Positions 7,568 through 16,168 of a DNA stretch of 64,000 nucleotides are shown piece after piece. This stretch comes from Anaerohalosphaeraceae bacterium (GTDB taxonomy: Bacteria; Planctomycetota; Phycisphaerae; Sedimentisphaerales; Anaerohalosphaeraceae). Numbering within the stretch: the stretch's first letter is position 1; each line of letters opens with the position of its first letter. A program made the position numbers and the translations under genes. The DNA lies in assembly GCA_035378985.1 (NCBI GenBank), contig DAOSUR010000005.1:1-64000 (forward strand). Reading direction: 5' to 3'. A model generated the notes under the pieces. That model saw only the letters and a program-made list of their open reading frames with translations, was not told the DNA's origin and did not search any database.

Positions 7568-8950
7568 ATGGAGGCCGTCTTCACGGAAGAAATCAATGCG
7601 ATTCAGGACCATCTGGCCCGCCAGATTGGTGCTCAGCAATATCAAATTTGGTTTCGCAATGCGACGCGTCTGACACTCCGGGAAGAGTGTCTGGAAATCG
7701 CCGTGGCCAATCCGTTTATCTCGCAGTGGATTCAAAGCCACTTTGAAAAGCCGCTGCAGAAGGCGATGGAGGCGGTTCTGCATCAGAAACGTCCGATTCA
7801 GTACATCACCGACCGCACGCTCAGTCCTGCGGCCAAGCCGAACGGAGCCGTCAACGGCTCCGTCGCTGCGCCCAAAGCGAACGCATCCGCCGCCAAACGC
7901 ACCGAACCGCTGAAAATGAGTCTGGATACGTTTGTCGTCGGGGCCAAAAATGAGCTGGCTTACAATGCGGCTAAAACGGTGGTTGAACAGGAGAAAAGTC
8001 CGTTCAATCCCCTATTTTATCACGGCGGATATGGAGTAGGCAAAACACACCTGCTTCAGGGCATCTGCAACGAAATCGCCCGCCGGCGTCCGCACGCTAA
8101 ATGGCTGTATCTGTCGGCGGAGGACTTTGCCAATCAATATGTTCTGGCTCTGAAAACACGAAAACTCGACGCCTTTCGAAACCGCTTTCGCAATCTGGAC
8201 CTTTTGGCTATCGACGATATCCACTTTTTGTCCAACAAAAACGCGATGCAGGAAGAATTTCTGCATACGTTCAACAGCATCGATTTGGCAGGCAAGCAGA
8301 TTGTGCTGGCGTCAGATGCCCACCCGAAGGAAATCGGGGCCCTGTGCGAGAAACTGGTTAACCGATTCGTCTCGGGGATGGTGATTCGGATTGACCCGCC
8401 GGATTTCGATACGCGCTGTCGGATTCTGATGCACCGGGCGAAACGAATGGGCCAGCCGCTTCGCAAAGAGGTGGCCGAATACATTGCCGGCGCTATCAGT
8501 TCGAGTGTGCGCGAGCTGGAGGGGGCTCTGCTGAAGGTGACGGCCTACAGCACGCTTACACAAAAAGCCATCACGCTCGAGGAGGTCCGGCAAATCCTAT
8601 CGGAGCACATCGCCCGCACCGACCCGGTGGTGCACAACTCCGACATCGTGTCCGTTGTGGCGGAGTTTTTCGACCTGAAGCCTGCGGATATTCACTCGGC
8701 CCGGAAAGAACGGACGGTCTCGCTGGCCCGTTCGCTGGCGATGTATCTGACGCGGCGGTTTACCAAGATGTCGTTTCCGGAAATCGGCAAGGCGATGGGC
8801 AACAAGAATCACGCCACGGTCATTCTGGCCTGCCGGAAGATTGAGGAGGCCCTCGAGCGGAATACGCCGCTTCGGTGGCGCAGCGCGGCGGGTTTTCGTT
8901 CCGTGCCCGCCAAGGAGCTGCTCGAGCGGCTCATCGAAAAAATCTCCTGA
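7568..8950 (+). CDS. dnaA: Chromosomal replication initiator protein DnaA
   Basis: 460 residues. The ATG at 7568 was chosen because the purine-rich GAAGGGAAG lies upstream; an in-frame codon at 7535 would add 11 residues with no domain match. Domain I is at about 1-80, a variable Ala-rich linker at about 85-112, the AAA+ domain from about 115 with Walker A GGYGVGKTH (153-161) and Walker B LLAIDDIHFL, and domain IV ends in the DnaA signature GNKNHATVILACRKI. DnaA-ATP binds DnaA boxes and opens oriC. Boxes lie just upstream. Unlike the common bacterial order, dnaN does not follow; the next gene is convergent and unrelated. Confidence 0.97.
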   Translation: MEAVFTEEINAIQDHLARQIGAQQYQIWFRNATRLTLREECLEIAVANPFISQWIQSHFEKPLQKAMEAVLHQKRPIQYITDRTLSPAAKPNGAVNGSVAAPKANASAAKRTEPLKMSLDTFVVGAKNELAYNAAKTVVEQEKSPFNPLFYHGGYGVGKTHLLQGICNEIARRRPHAKWLYLSAEDFANQYVLALKTRKLDAFRNRFRNLDLLAIDDIHFLSNKNAMQEEFLHTFNSIDLAGKQIVLASDAHPKEIGALCEKLVNRFVSGMVIRIDPPDFDTRCRILMHRAKRMGQPLRKEVAEYIAGAISSSVRELEGALLKVTAYSTLTQKAITLEEVRQILSEHIARTDPVVHNSDIVSVVAEFFDLKPADIHSARKERTVSLARSLAMYLTRRFTKMSFPEIGKAMGNKNHATVILACRKIEEALERNTPLRWRSAAGFRSVPAKELLERLIEKIS

Positions 8951-8959
8951 AACCGGCGG

Positions 8960-10120
8960 TCATGGATTTGCCGGCTCTGCGGGCAGATAGTGCGCCAGGG
9001 TTTCCTCCAGCCGATCCAGCGGGATGTCCAGCGCCGCAAGCCGCCCCTGCGGGTCCACCAGAAACAGAGAAGAATAACGCATAGTGGAAAAAGCCGGGCT
9101 GTCCAAGCGAAATGTACCCAAAGTCCATGTAATACTCTGCTGTTTCTGAAGGTACTCCAGCGCCCGCTGGAGGGAATCAGCGGCAATACGAACATTCGAA
9201 AACAAACTGAGAATTTCAAACCGGCCGGTCTGTCCAAATTTTTCGGATACAGATTTCAGCCGCTCGACGATTTCCTTTGGATTGTCGCTTTCCGCCAGCA
9301 TCCCAAAATCCACGAGCAGATAACGACCCCGGAAATCTTTTAAGAAAGCCCAGCGGTTTTTCAGGTCTTTCCATTCCAGGTCCGGAACCGGCTGTTCCAG
9401 CCGAACAGAGAAGACAGCTCGAACCGGCACATTGCCGATGTCAACAGGTTTCTCATAATCCGCCTCATTAATCGCTGCAGGGACGGTGAGTTTCAACTGC
9501 ACAGTTCCCAGCAGGCTTTGGTGCCCTTCCTCGGATTGCTTCCTGCTTTCCGGGTCAAAAATATTCCCGGACAAGACATATCCGCCGGCGGGTACGTTGT
9601 CAGCCCAAAACGTCCCGTCCGGCGATACTGTCACATTGGTGCTGAAAGCCGGCATCGAATCTTCCATTTTTTGCCGGGCTCTTTCGAGAACGGCCAGGTA
9701 TTGCTGGACCTCGGGTTTTTGCATCAATTCCTCCTGCCACTGCCGGCGCTCCTGTAAGGTCATCACAAAATAATCCTCCGGCATCTCGAAATCGGGATAA
9801 GACGGCCATTCCGGCTCAGCCTCTTCCGGCTGAAGGAACAAGTCAATATGATCACTGCGGTCCGCCCGCATTTCATCCGACAGAATCAGCCGTCCCGTCA
9901 CGCGGCGGCCACCCTTGCCAATGGCCGTAAAGGTCGTCTGACCAGACCGAACCTCAATCTGGATGGAATCTGCAAGGCGGCTTATCATAGGCCTGACCGC
10001 AATGGAACGGGAAATCTGAACACGACCGGGGAAAACACGGTGGAAGACAAATCGCCCCTCCGCATCGGAGACCGCATCATAGATGACGCTCAGCGCCGCA
10101 TCGGACTTCGAATGCCCCAC
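8960..10120 (-). CDS. C-terminal part of a frameshifted regulatory protein: regulatory-like and thioredoxin-fold domains
   Basis: 386 codons are open, but no real start is apparent. The first GTG lies inside the end of the upstream gene, and residues about 13-40 (YDAVSDAEGRFVFHRVFPG) complete the carboxypeptidase-regulatory-like beta-sandwich that begins in the upstream frame. I therefore read it as the continuation of 10090-12549, separated by a one-base shift in a CCCC run (10115-10118). Residues about 250-386 have an AhpC/TlpA-type thioredoxin fold (LLVDF near the first strand, SSLFLVDPQGRLAALDIP near the end). The CxxC expected after the first strand is missing, so a redox role is doubtful. 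The 3' end is 9 bases from the convergent dnaA stop. Confidence 0.6.
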   Translation of the reverse strand: MGHSKSDAALSVIYDAVSDAEGRFVFHRVFPGRVQISRSIAVRPMISRLADSIQIEVRSGQTTFTAIGKGGRRVTGRLILSDEMRADRSDHIDLFLQPEEAEPEWPSYPDFEMPEDYFVMTLQERRQWQEELMQKPEVQQYLAVLERARQKMEDSMPAFSTNVTVSPDGTFWADNVPAGGYVLSGNIFDPESRKQSEEGHQSLLGTVQLKLTVPAAINEADYEKPVDIGNVPVRAVFSVRLEQPVPDLEWKDLKNRWAFLKDFRGRYLLVDFGMLAESDNPKEIVERLKSVSEKFGQTGRFEILSLFSNVRIAADSLQRALEYLQKQQSITWTLGTFRLDSPAFSTMRYSSLFLVDPQGRLAALDIPLDRLEETLAHYLPAEPANP

Positions 10121-12549
10121 AGAGAAATCTTCTGATTGGGGGCGGGTTTGTTGTTTTGATAGACCGTTCCTTCCACACGACCCCAGGGCTGCAGGGTGAT
10201 AGGAAGGTTTTGTTCAAAGGCTTCATCGGAAATCTCTCCATAGCCGACCTCATGCAGAATAATCAAATTATAAGGAGGAGATACCGGCGGCAGCTCAAAC
10301 CGGCCTTCTGAATCGGTACGGGCCGCCCGTCGGGTCGAATCCCGGACATATCCATTCTCCAGTGCAAGAGAGCGGCCCTGCTGAACGACATACACCTCCG
10401 CTGATTCGGCAGGTGCTCCGTCCGGCAGATACACGGTTCCGGCAGGTCCCCGCTCTTTCGCGAGAAAGATATCCTCGACGATGTCTCGGCCCTGATTGAT
10501 ATAGACCTTGCTTTGGGCAGGCCAATATCCCTCGGCCTCAATCTGAACCGCCCAGCCGACATCCTGATAATACAGCAGCTGTTCATAGACTCCATTCGTA
10601 CAAATTCTTCTCTGGCTGTTTTGCCAAATGGGCTGCTGGCTGTTATTCCAGTCAATCCCGGGCGTCATCTGAAACCGCTCCACCGGAAGACCGGTTTGGG
10701 CATCCAGCACGCGGCCGGTCAGTTTGCCTGTCGGGTAAAGAACAATCTCATACCGATTCTGCTCTGACGCGGTTATCGGATAACCATGATAAAAAGCATA
10801 TCCTTCCTTCCGGACCGAAAACCTCACTTCATCCGGCGGCAAATCTTCGAGGGTGCAGAATCCCATCGCATCCGTCTGGACCTGGTGAGGATATCCTTTC
10901 GAGTCGATGACTCGCACAAGAACCTGATATCCGGGACTCAGGATAAAATTCACATTCTGAAGATTCTCTTCAACGCTCAGCTCCTGCAGGACCGGAGCAT
11001 ACCCGCGTGCGGTTACTGTTATGGTCAGATTTTGAATCGTGCAGTTTGTCAGTCTGTAGCGACCGTCCGCATCGGTTTTTGTTTCTTTTACACCCTGCAC
11101 AAATCGGTCTGCCCCTGCAAAGACACGGGCTCCCTCAATCGGACGGCCTTGAGAATCCGTCACCTGACCCGAGATAACAAGTCCCTGCTTCATTCGGACC
11201 AGAAACGTCTTATTCCGCAAATCCTCCGGCAGCGGCTGAATGCTGAACGGCTTTTCCGGAACATACTCCGGATGCTGTACGTTCATATCGAAGGTTCCAT
11301 AGTCTAAATCGCATGGGAAGGTTTGGAGTTCCCATCTTCCGTCTGCATCAGTTTTGAGCCCGGCATCCTCAACCAGAGGATATTCTTCCTCTCGGCCGGT
11401 TCGATGAAAGGAAAAATCGATTGCCGCCCCTTCCACCGGTTTGCCATCAATCGTTTCCACTCGGCCGCCCACGGCACATCCCTGCCGAAGAGAAACCCGC
11501 CTCTGAAGCGGCAGAACCAACGTATCGACGGGAGAATTCATGCCCCAGTACAGCTGAGCTCCGAGATAGGGTTTTTTGCGTATCTCTACATCGAGAAAGG
11601 CAATCTTCGACTCATAATAATTCAGTTCATACCGGCCGAACTGATTGGTAAAGGCGGTTTTGGGAATGTTTATTTTGGGACCTATATCAAACTTCAGCTC
11701 TGCGCCGGGAATAGGTTCGCCGGTGACGGCATCGATGACCTGAATGCCCAGCACACCGGTCCGCCAGTTGTCGGCATCGACTGCATTGGGATCAAACCAA
11801 ACCGGTCGGGCTGGTTCGACAGCTGCGGCCGGCGGTTCGGTCTGCTTTTTCGCAGCACCCGGCACCGAACCGGCGCGGGGCACAATCGCAGAATGCTGAT
11901 TGGGCTCGGCGGGCGGCGGAGCAGACTGTTTCTGCAGGTCTTCCAGTACCCGCAGGGCCTCGGGCGTATTGATTTGAGCCAGATAATCCAGCACCGCCAG
12001 GCGGGCCGGCTGCGTGCCGGTCTGAAACAGCGCCGCCAGGGCCGGGATATTTTTCGTCTCAAAGAAATACCGGGCCTGCCGGAGCTGGATTTTCGTCTGT
12101 TCCTCCAGCTGCCCCTGATTTCGTACGACCGGCACAGCGGAAATCCGGTCGGCAGGAGCCGGTTCCGACACAATTTCTTTCCCTTTGAACAGTTCGTGCC
12201 GGAATTCGATGTCTTTGCGGCTGGGCTGGATCAGCCAAACGGCCGCCCCTGCCATCACCACCGCCGCCGCCGAAACAATCCAGCCCCAGCGGAGCGGACG
12301 GGTCTGCCGAATGGGTCCGGCCGCCAGAAAGGCCTCCGCGGCCCGTTCCGCCTTGTCTGACAAATAGGCACGCATCATTTGGCTCCAATCCGAAAGATAC
12401 CGGTCGTGTTTTTCCAGCCGCTGGGCAAGCTGTCGGCAGGCAGCACACCCCTCCAGATGCCGTTCGAGCCGCTCCAGCTGCGCCGGAGCAAGCGGCCCCA
12501 GCAGCCGTTCTGCAAGAAGTTCGCGAATGTCGCGGCAGGAGTCCTTCAT
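10090..12549 (-). CDS. Transmembrane anti-sigma factor with carboxypeptidase-regulatory-like repeats (N-terminal part)
   Basis: 819 residues before the frame closes. The ATG overlaps the sigma-factor stop (ATGA), so the two genes are translationally coupled. Residues 1-45 hold a zinc-binding anti-sigma motif, H31-x3-C35-x2-C38, with Cys5 as a possible fourth ligand. Residues about 88-107 are the only clear membrane segment. The outer part (about 240-815) has several carboxypeptidase-regulatory-like beta-sandwich domains with the repeated G-x-V-x-D-x-x-G-x-P-I-x-G-A and T-D-x-x-G-R/Y-E/R-L pattern. By family knowledge it should hold the ECF sigma factor at the membrane and sense an outer signal. 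The last sandwich stops at a TGA after SPMRR and continues in another frame (see 8960-10120). Confidence 0.75.
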   Translation of the reverse strand: MKDSCRDIRELLAERLLGPLAPAQLERLERHLEGCAACRQLAQRLEKHDRYLSDWSQMMRAYLSDKAERAAEAFLAAGPIRQTRPLRWGWIVSAAAVVMAGAAVWLIQPSRKDIEFRHELFKGKEIVSEPAPADRISAVPVVRNQGQLEEQTKIQLRQARYFFETKNIPALAALFQTGTQPARLAVLDYLAQINTPEALRVLEDLQKQSAPPPAEPNQHSAIVPRAGSVPGAAKKQTEPPAAAVEPARPVWFDPNAVDADNWRTGVLGIQVIDAVTGEPIPGAELKFDIGPKINIPKTAFTNQFGRYELNYYESKIAFLDVEIRKKPYLGAQLYWGMNSPVDTLVLPLQRRVSLRQGCAVGGRVETIDGKPVEGAAIDFSFHRTGREEEYPLVEDAGLKTDADGRWELQTFPCDLDYGTFDMNVQHPEYVPEKPFSIQPLPEDLRNKTFLVRMKQGLVISGQVTDSQGRPIEGARVFAGADRFVQGVKETKTDADGRYRLTNCTIQNLTITVTARGYAPVLQELSVEENLQNVNFILSPGYQVLVRVIDSKGYPHQVQTDAMGFCTLEDLPPDEVRFSVRKEGYAFYHGYPITASEQNRYEIVLYPTGKLTGRVLDAQTGLPVERFQMTPGIDWNNSQQPIWQNSQRRICTNGVYEQLLYYQDVGWAVQIEAEGYWPAQSKVYINQGRDIVEDIFLAKERGPAGTVYLPDGAPAESAEVYVVQQGRSLALENGYVRDSTRRAARTDSEGRFELPPVSPPYNLIILHEVGYGEISDEAFEQNLPITLQPWGRVEGTVYQNNKPAPNQKISLWGIRSPMRR

Positions 12550-13049
12550 CCTTCCCGTCCTTTCCGGAGCACCTCGCCCAGCAGCCCGACGGCCTCTTTG
12601 AGCCGCCGATAAATGCTGATGCGGGACACCCCGAGGGCCTGGGCCACGTGGTCGGCTTTGCGGCCGTCAAAATAGTACATCAGCAAAGGCACGCGCAAAT
12701 CCGCCGGCATCCCGGCAATCGCCGATTGAAGTTCTTCGTAAGATGTTTCCAAACAATCTTTTGCGGCAAAAATCTCCGCCGGAAAAGAAAACAAGGACGT
12801 CTCTTTCCTCCGGCGGCGAAGGAAATTTCGGGATTCATTTTTGGCAATCCGTCGAATCCATCCCTCAAACTGTTCAGGACGGCGGAGGGTTCGAATTTTC
12901 GTATATCCTTTCAAAAAAACCTCCTGAGCCGTATCCTCCGCATCCGCCGGATTTCCCAAATACCCCAAACAAACCATATAGACAGACCCATAGTATGTCC
13001 GGATAAGATCCGCATAGGCCTGCCGGCTGCCCTGCTGGGCCTGCTGCAC
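12546..13049 (-). CDS. ECF-family RNA polymerase sigma factor
   Basis: At least 167 residues. Region 2 includes DAEDTAQEVFLKGY (the sigma-70 region 2.2 pattern) and FEGWIRRIAKNESRNFLRRR; region 4 includes the helix-turn-helix VAQALGVSRISIYRRLKEA. These directs RNA polymerase to a dedicated promoter set. The GTG start at 13049 is uncertain: the frame stays open upstream and codes EDNLV, which fits the usual ECF N-terminus better, but no ATG, GTG or TTG is visible there before a GGAG-bearing leader near 13085. A non-standard start or a base error is possible. It is followed by its membrane anti-sigma factor with overlapping stop and start codons. Confidence 0.85.
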   Translation of the reverse strand: MQQAQQGSRQAYADLIRTYYGSVYMVCLGYLGNPADAEDTAQEVFLKGYTKIRTLRRPEQFEGWIRRIAKNESRNFLRRRRKETSLFSFPAEIFAAKDCLETSYEELQSAIAGMPADLRVPLLMYYFDGRKADHVAQALGVSRISIYRRLKEAVGLLGEVLRKGREG

Positions 13050-13178
13050 TAGGTTGTCTTCCGCCGCCGCCCAAAAAACTCCTTTCTGCTCTCCTTTTTT
13101 ATAGACACCGTTTCAGGAGGAAATTATCAAAAAAATTGCGGGCGCATTCAAGGTGGAGTATATCGAGTTTGAGCAGAC

Positions 13179-13217
13179 AAAAAAAGAAGGGAGGGCCGCC
13201 GATGCTCTCCCTTCTTT
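13179..13217 (-). terminator. Rho-independent terminator of the candidate RNA
   Basis: An 11-base perfect stem, AAAGAAGGGAG (13183-13193) with CTCCCTTCTTT (13207-13217), and a U-tract on the minus strand (A-run 13179-13185). Confidence 0.8.
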
Positions 13218-13360
13218 GATTTGAATGGCTCTTCTCGTACAGGGCTTAGCGGGCCTTGAGGTTTGCGGCGGGCGTTTACCATCAGCCTTGTGTGCGGGTC
13301 ACTTTTCGCCGTCCCTTCCCCGGCTAAGATGGCCTTTTGGGTCACTGATTAAGAGCCATT
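13179..13360 (-). ncRNA. Candidate structured small RNA, family not recognised
   Basis: Read on the minus strand, AATGGCTCTT (13360-13351) pairs perfectly with AAGAGCCATT (13233-13224), closing a domain of about 137 bases. Inside, GCCATC near 13333 can pair with GATGGT near 13280, next to AGCC/GGCT. A strong terminator follows directly (13217-13179). Total length about 180 bases. The length and the closing helix would fit 6S RNA, but I cannot match the core to 6S, SRP RNA, tmRNA, RNase P or a known riboswitch. No minus-strand gene follows within about 130 bases, where the sigma gene begins, so a leader role for the sigma operon is possible too. Confidence 0.55.
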
Positions 13361-13529
13361 AACTTGCTGTCTGGTATTTCGGCAATCGCCTGAAAAAACA
13401 TAAATAATTTTGTGTTCCAGTATTACTGCGCAAACTTTTATTTGACGTTCGCAGCGGCTTTTTTATCAGACGCGAAAAAATTTTTTGAATTTTTCTCCGC
13501 TCACTTCGGTTCCGGACGGTCTGCGCCGC

Positions 13530-14369
13530 TCATTTAATTGACGGGCCGAAGGCATTCCAAATCAAGTCCGTCTGATTCCAGTTTCCGCCGGGGTAATCCG
13601 GATTCCGCGAGCCCTGTCGGTTGGTTGTCGCCCGTTCATAATCCACGCGTTCCGCATGCCCGTCGCAGAAGACAATATGGCCGCCTTTGAGATGACGCCG
13701 GGCGAACCGCTTCCAGTCGCCGCGGTGCCGGCCCAGCAGCGAACGGGTTCGATAATAATTGTAATCCGACTTGTCCAGTTCGTCGTTGGTCGTGCGCATT
13801 TCGAGCATCAGGACCGTCTGGCCGGGCTGGCGAATCCGGGTCAGATTGACCTCTTCCATATCATCCAGCACACTGGCGGTCGGTCCGTTGTTCATCTCCG
13901 AGTTCCAGACATAGCAGAAGAAAAGCTGATATTCATAATTGGCAATGCTGTCATAAAACCGCACGGCGCTGCGGGTAAAACCCTCCGGGAAACGGGCCGC
14001 CGGGTCAATAAAAATGCTCGACTTGCACGGCGGCAGCGGAACGGTCCCCCCGCTTTGAACTGCCTGTTCACTGATGCTTCGGTAGGGTTCCTGGCCCAGC
14101 ATCGGCGGAACGGCGTTGGCCCACCATTTCGGATTGAAGAAATTGTCACCCAGGTTTTCGTCTTTGTTGCCCTCCCAGGGAAGGAAATTGCTGTTCTCGG
14201 CCGCAAACATCATCGCGCCCATTCCCCACTGCCGCGTGTTGGAAAGACTGACCAAAGCCCTGCCGTAGGCCCGGGCTTTGCGCAGGGCCGGTGTGAGGAT
14301 ACTCAGCAGCAGCGCCAGCACGGCCGTGACCACCAGCAGTTCTATCAGCGTAAATCCTTTTCGCTTCAT
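13530..14369 (-). CDS. Type II secretion pseudopilin-like protein (prepilin N-terminal motif)
   Basis: 279 residues from the ATG at 14369, which has GGAAGG six bases upstream; an ATG two codons earlier overlaps that site. Residues 1-30 are a type IV prepilin leader: KRKGFTLIELLVVTAVLALLLSIL is cut after the Gly and methylated on Phe in this family. The C-terminal half has GGHIVFCDGHAE, the H-x9-DG type signature of the planctomycete pseudopilin-like family that is highly expanded in this phylum. Its exact role is unknown; it may form short pseudopili or sit in the membrane as a surface protein. No secretion-machine genes are near. The gene for a lamin-tail protein lies 100 bases upstream in the same direction. 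Confidence 0.8.
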   Translation of the reverse strand: MKRKGFTLIELLVVTAVLALLLSILTPALRKARAYGRALVSLSNTRQWGMGAMMFAAENSNFLPWEGNKDENLGDNFFNPKWWANAVPPMLGQEPYRSISEQAVQSGGTVPLPPCKSSIFIDPAARFPEGFTRSAVRFYDSIANYEYQLFFCYVWNSEMNNGPTASVLDDMEEVNLTRIRQPGQTVLMLEMRTTNDELDKSDYNYYRTRSLLGRHRGDWKRFARRHLKGGHIVFCDGHAERVDYERATTNRQGSRNPDYPGGNWNQTDLIWNAFGPSIK

Positions 14370-14401
14370 CTGCATCCTTCCGTTTCCATTCTTCTAATCC
14401 T

Positions 14402-14437
14402 TTTAAAAATTCGCATGTCCGCTGTCTGGACGGACAT
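14402..14437 (-). terminator. Likely terminator after lamin-tail protein gene
   Basis: ATGTCCG (14415-14421) pairs with CGGACAT (14431-14437). On the minus strand a TTTTTA tract follows within a few bases. It separates the 14475 gene from the pseudopilin gene. Confidence 0.5.
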
Positions 14438-14474
14438 ACGAACAACCGCATTCACTTATGTGGAGGAAAGTTTA

Positions 14475-16088
14475 TTAATTCGCCCAGGGTGTCGAGCAGG
14501 AGGCATCCTCCGGATCCACACATTTCATCCACACCGAGGCAAACCCTGCAAAGTCCGTCAGGTCAATCCGGCAGTCCCGATTGACATCGAGCGGACTGCC
14601 GTAGCCCAGTGCGAGGGTTTCATAACAATCCGCCGGCCGATACGGTCCCCGCAGCAGGCGAAAGTTCTGAACCATCTCCGCCCATCGATTGGCCATTCCG
14701 AAAGAGCTCGAGGAGGCATCATCAAAGGACGCACCGGTTACGGACGCCGACGGGTCGGCTTCCAGCCGGGCGACTTCGGTGGAGCTCAACCCCGCGCCGC
14801 CCCAGTACTGCGGCCCCAGATGTTCGCCGACCGGCCCCCAAATCAGACGTCCCGCTGCATCCACAATCCGCGCTTCCCAGTTATCATTGCCCACGCCGAA
14901 ATCCCACACGGCGTGATTGAGCACATTGTGAACGGAGGTCACCAGCCGGGCGTTGGGGTCGGTTTTTTCGGCTTCCTGACGCACACTCACATTGAGCCAC
15001 CAGTCGCCCGCAGCCGGGTTGAAACTTAAATCCGTTCCCAGATGAATCACCGCCTGCGTCTGACCGGGAGCGACCTGATAGGTCCGGTTGCCGTTGACGG
15101 TATCCACATAGATGGTGTGTTCCTGCACCAGCGTCAGAATCGTTCCGGCCCGAAGGTTGGACCAGACGGGGTGATTGGAAAACTTGAGAATGCCCTGCTC
15201 CACCATTCCGTCGCCGTACCAGATATCCGTTCCGTCAGCCTCCGGAGCCCCGATTTTGTCTGTCTCGGCCCAGCGGATTTCCCAGCCGCGGATATCCAAG
15301 CCGTCGCGCGTCACCACCAGTTCGATCCAGTCGCTGCCGTTGCCCTGGATGCGGCCGTTCGGAAGCACACCGGTCAGTTTGCCCGGATGTTTGCCGTCCG
15401 CCAGGGCCTGAAAGTACACATCCACCTCGTTTGCATCCGCATACAGCTCGCTGCCGAGGTATTTTTCCGAGCCGACGGCGCTGTACTCATTGACAATCAG
15501 GCCGCCGACCGGAATCACTGTTCCGGCCAATGGATAAAAGCCGGGATTTCCGATATCGCCGCCGGCGGACTGTCGGGAATTGTACGAATCGCCGACCGAA
15601 GAAAGCACCCAGGATGCCTGAACCGTCTGCTTGTCAAAATCGGATGACGGAACATTTCCGCTGGTATTCTGCGTGCGAATCGTGCCCGGAAAGTCCTGGT
15701 CGCCGTAGGTCAGACGGGCTATCAGCACTCCGCCGGCGTCATAGAGATTGATTTCGTCATTTCGCCCGAGATTGTGCGTCAGATTGCCGATGATTTTCAC
15801 AGACGCCCCCAGCCCCCAAGCCGTCCGGAACGCCGCCGCATCGGCCTCGGTCAAAATCACAGACTCGCCGGGTGAGACCAGACCGAATGCGCTCAAATCG
15901 ACGCTGCCGGGCGTGCGGCTGTTGTCATCAAAACTCCAGCCGGTCATATCCACCGACGTCGTACCGACATTGGTAAACTCCACAAATTCTCCGTTGACGC
16001 CGCTGTACATCCATTCCGTTATCACCATCCGAGCACCGGCTGCACCGCCCAGAAGAACACCCAAAACAAGCACCATAACCTTTTTCAT
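14475..16088 (-). CDS. Secreted lamin-tail-domain protein with dockerin-like tail
   Basis: 537 residues, signal peptide at about 1-19. Residues about 20-135 are a lamin-tail (LTD) beta-sandwich: ITEWMYSG, GEFVEFTN, DMTGWSFDDNS and ESVILTEADA. A second, more divergent LTD-like domain (about 195-330) begins GGLIVNEYSA and contains DWIELVVTRDGLDIRGWEI. The tail (about 500-530) has LDVNRDCRIDLTDFAGFASVWM, a dockerin-like motif shared across this window. LTD domains are common in secreted bacterial proteins, often near nucleases or phosphatases, with an unclear binding role. The first LTD is closely related to the one at 16169-16801. Confidence 0.75.
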   Translation of the reverse strand: MKKVMVLVLGVLLGGAAGARMVITEWMYSGVNGEFVEFTNVGTTSVDMTGWSFDDNSRTPGSVDLSAFGLVSPGESVILTEADAAAFRTAWGLGASVKIIGNLTHNLGRNDEINLYDAGGVLIARLTYGDQDFPGTIRTQNTSGNVPSSDFDKQTVQASWVLSSVGDSYNSRQSAGGDIGNPGFYPLAGTVIPVGGLIVNEYSAVGSEKYLGSELYADANEVDVYFQALADGKHPGKLTGVLPNGRIQGNGSDWIELVVTRDGLDIRGWEIRWAETDKIGAPEADGTDIWYGDGMVEQGILKFSNHPVWSNLRAGTILTLVQEHTIYVDTVNGNRTYQVAPGQTQAVIHLGTDLSFNPAAGDWWLNVSVRQEAEKTDPNARLVTSVHNVLNHAVWDFGVGNDNWEARIVDAAGRLIWGPVGEHLGPQYWGGAGLSSTEVARLEADPSASVTGASFDDASSSSFGMANRWAEMVQNFRLLRGPYRPADCYETLALGYGSPLDVNRDCRIDLTDFAGFASVWMKCVDPEDASCSTPWAN

Positions 16089-16104
16089 GACCTGCTCCCT
16101 TCTG

Positions 16105-16140
16105 AAAACGTGTAAGACGGCTTTGTGAACCGTCTTACAC
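16105..16140 (-). terminator. Terminator after PEP-CTERM lamin-tail gene
   Basis: GTGTAAGACGG (16110-16120) pairs perfectly with CCGTCTTACAC (16130-16140), followed on the minus strand by a short TTTT tract (16108-16105). It lies just past the stop of the 16169-16801 gene and before the next gene. Confidence 0.7.
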
Positions 16141-16168
16141 CGGATGAAGTAAAGTAGCTGCTGGAGTC

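Larger units (their letters stand above)
13050..13529. other. Gene-free region between sigma factor and pseudopilin gene
   Basis: 480 bases. The part 13179-13360 is a structured RNA candidate with its own terminator on the minus strand (separate entry). The part 13380-13500 is AT-rich and could hold the promoter of that RNA. The purine-rich leader just upstream of the sigma gene (about 13080-13130) contains two GGAG sites. No protein gene is supported here. Confidence 0.6.

Noticed and set aside
13148..13345. 65-codon frame within the candidate RNA
   Set aside because: It reads through the closing helix and the terminator stem, so it is a by-product of the RNA sequence.
13179..13360. Assigning the RNA to 6S, SRP, tmRNA or RNase P
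   Set aside because: Length or the closing helix fits some of these, but none of the conserved core sequences could be found.
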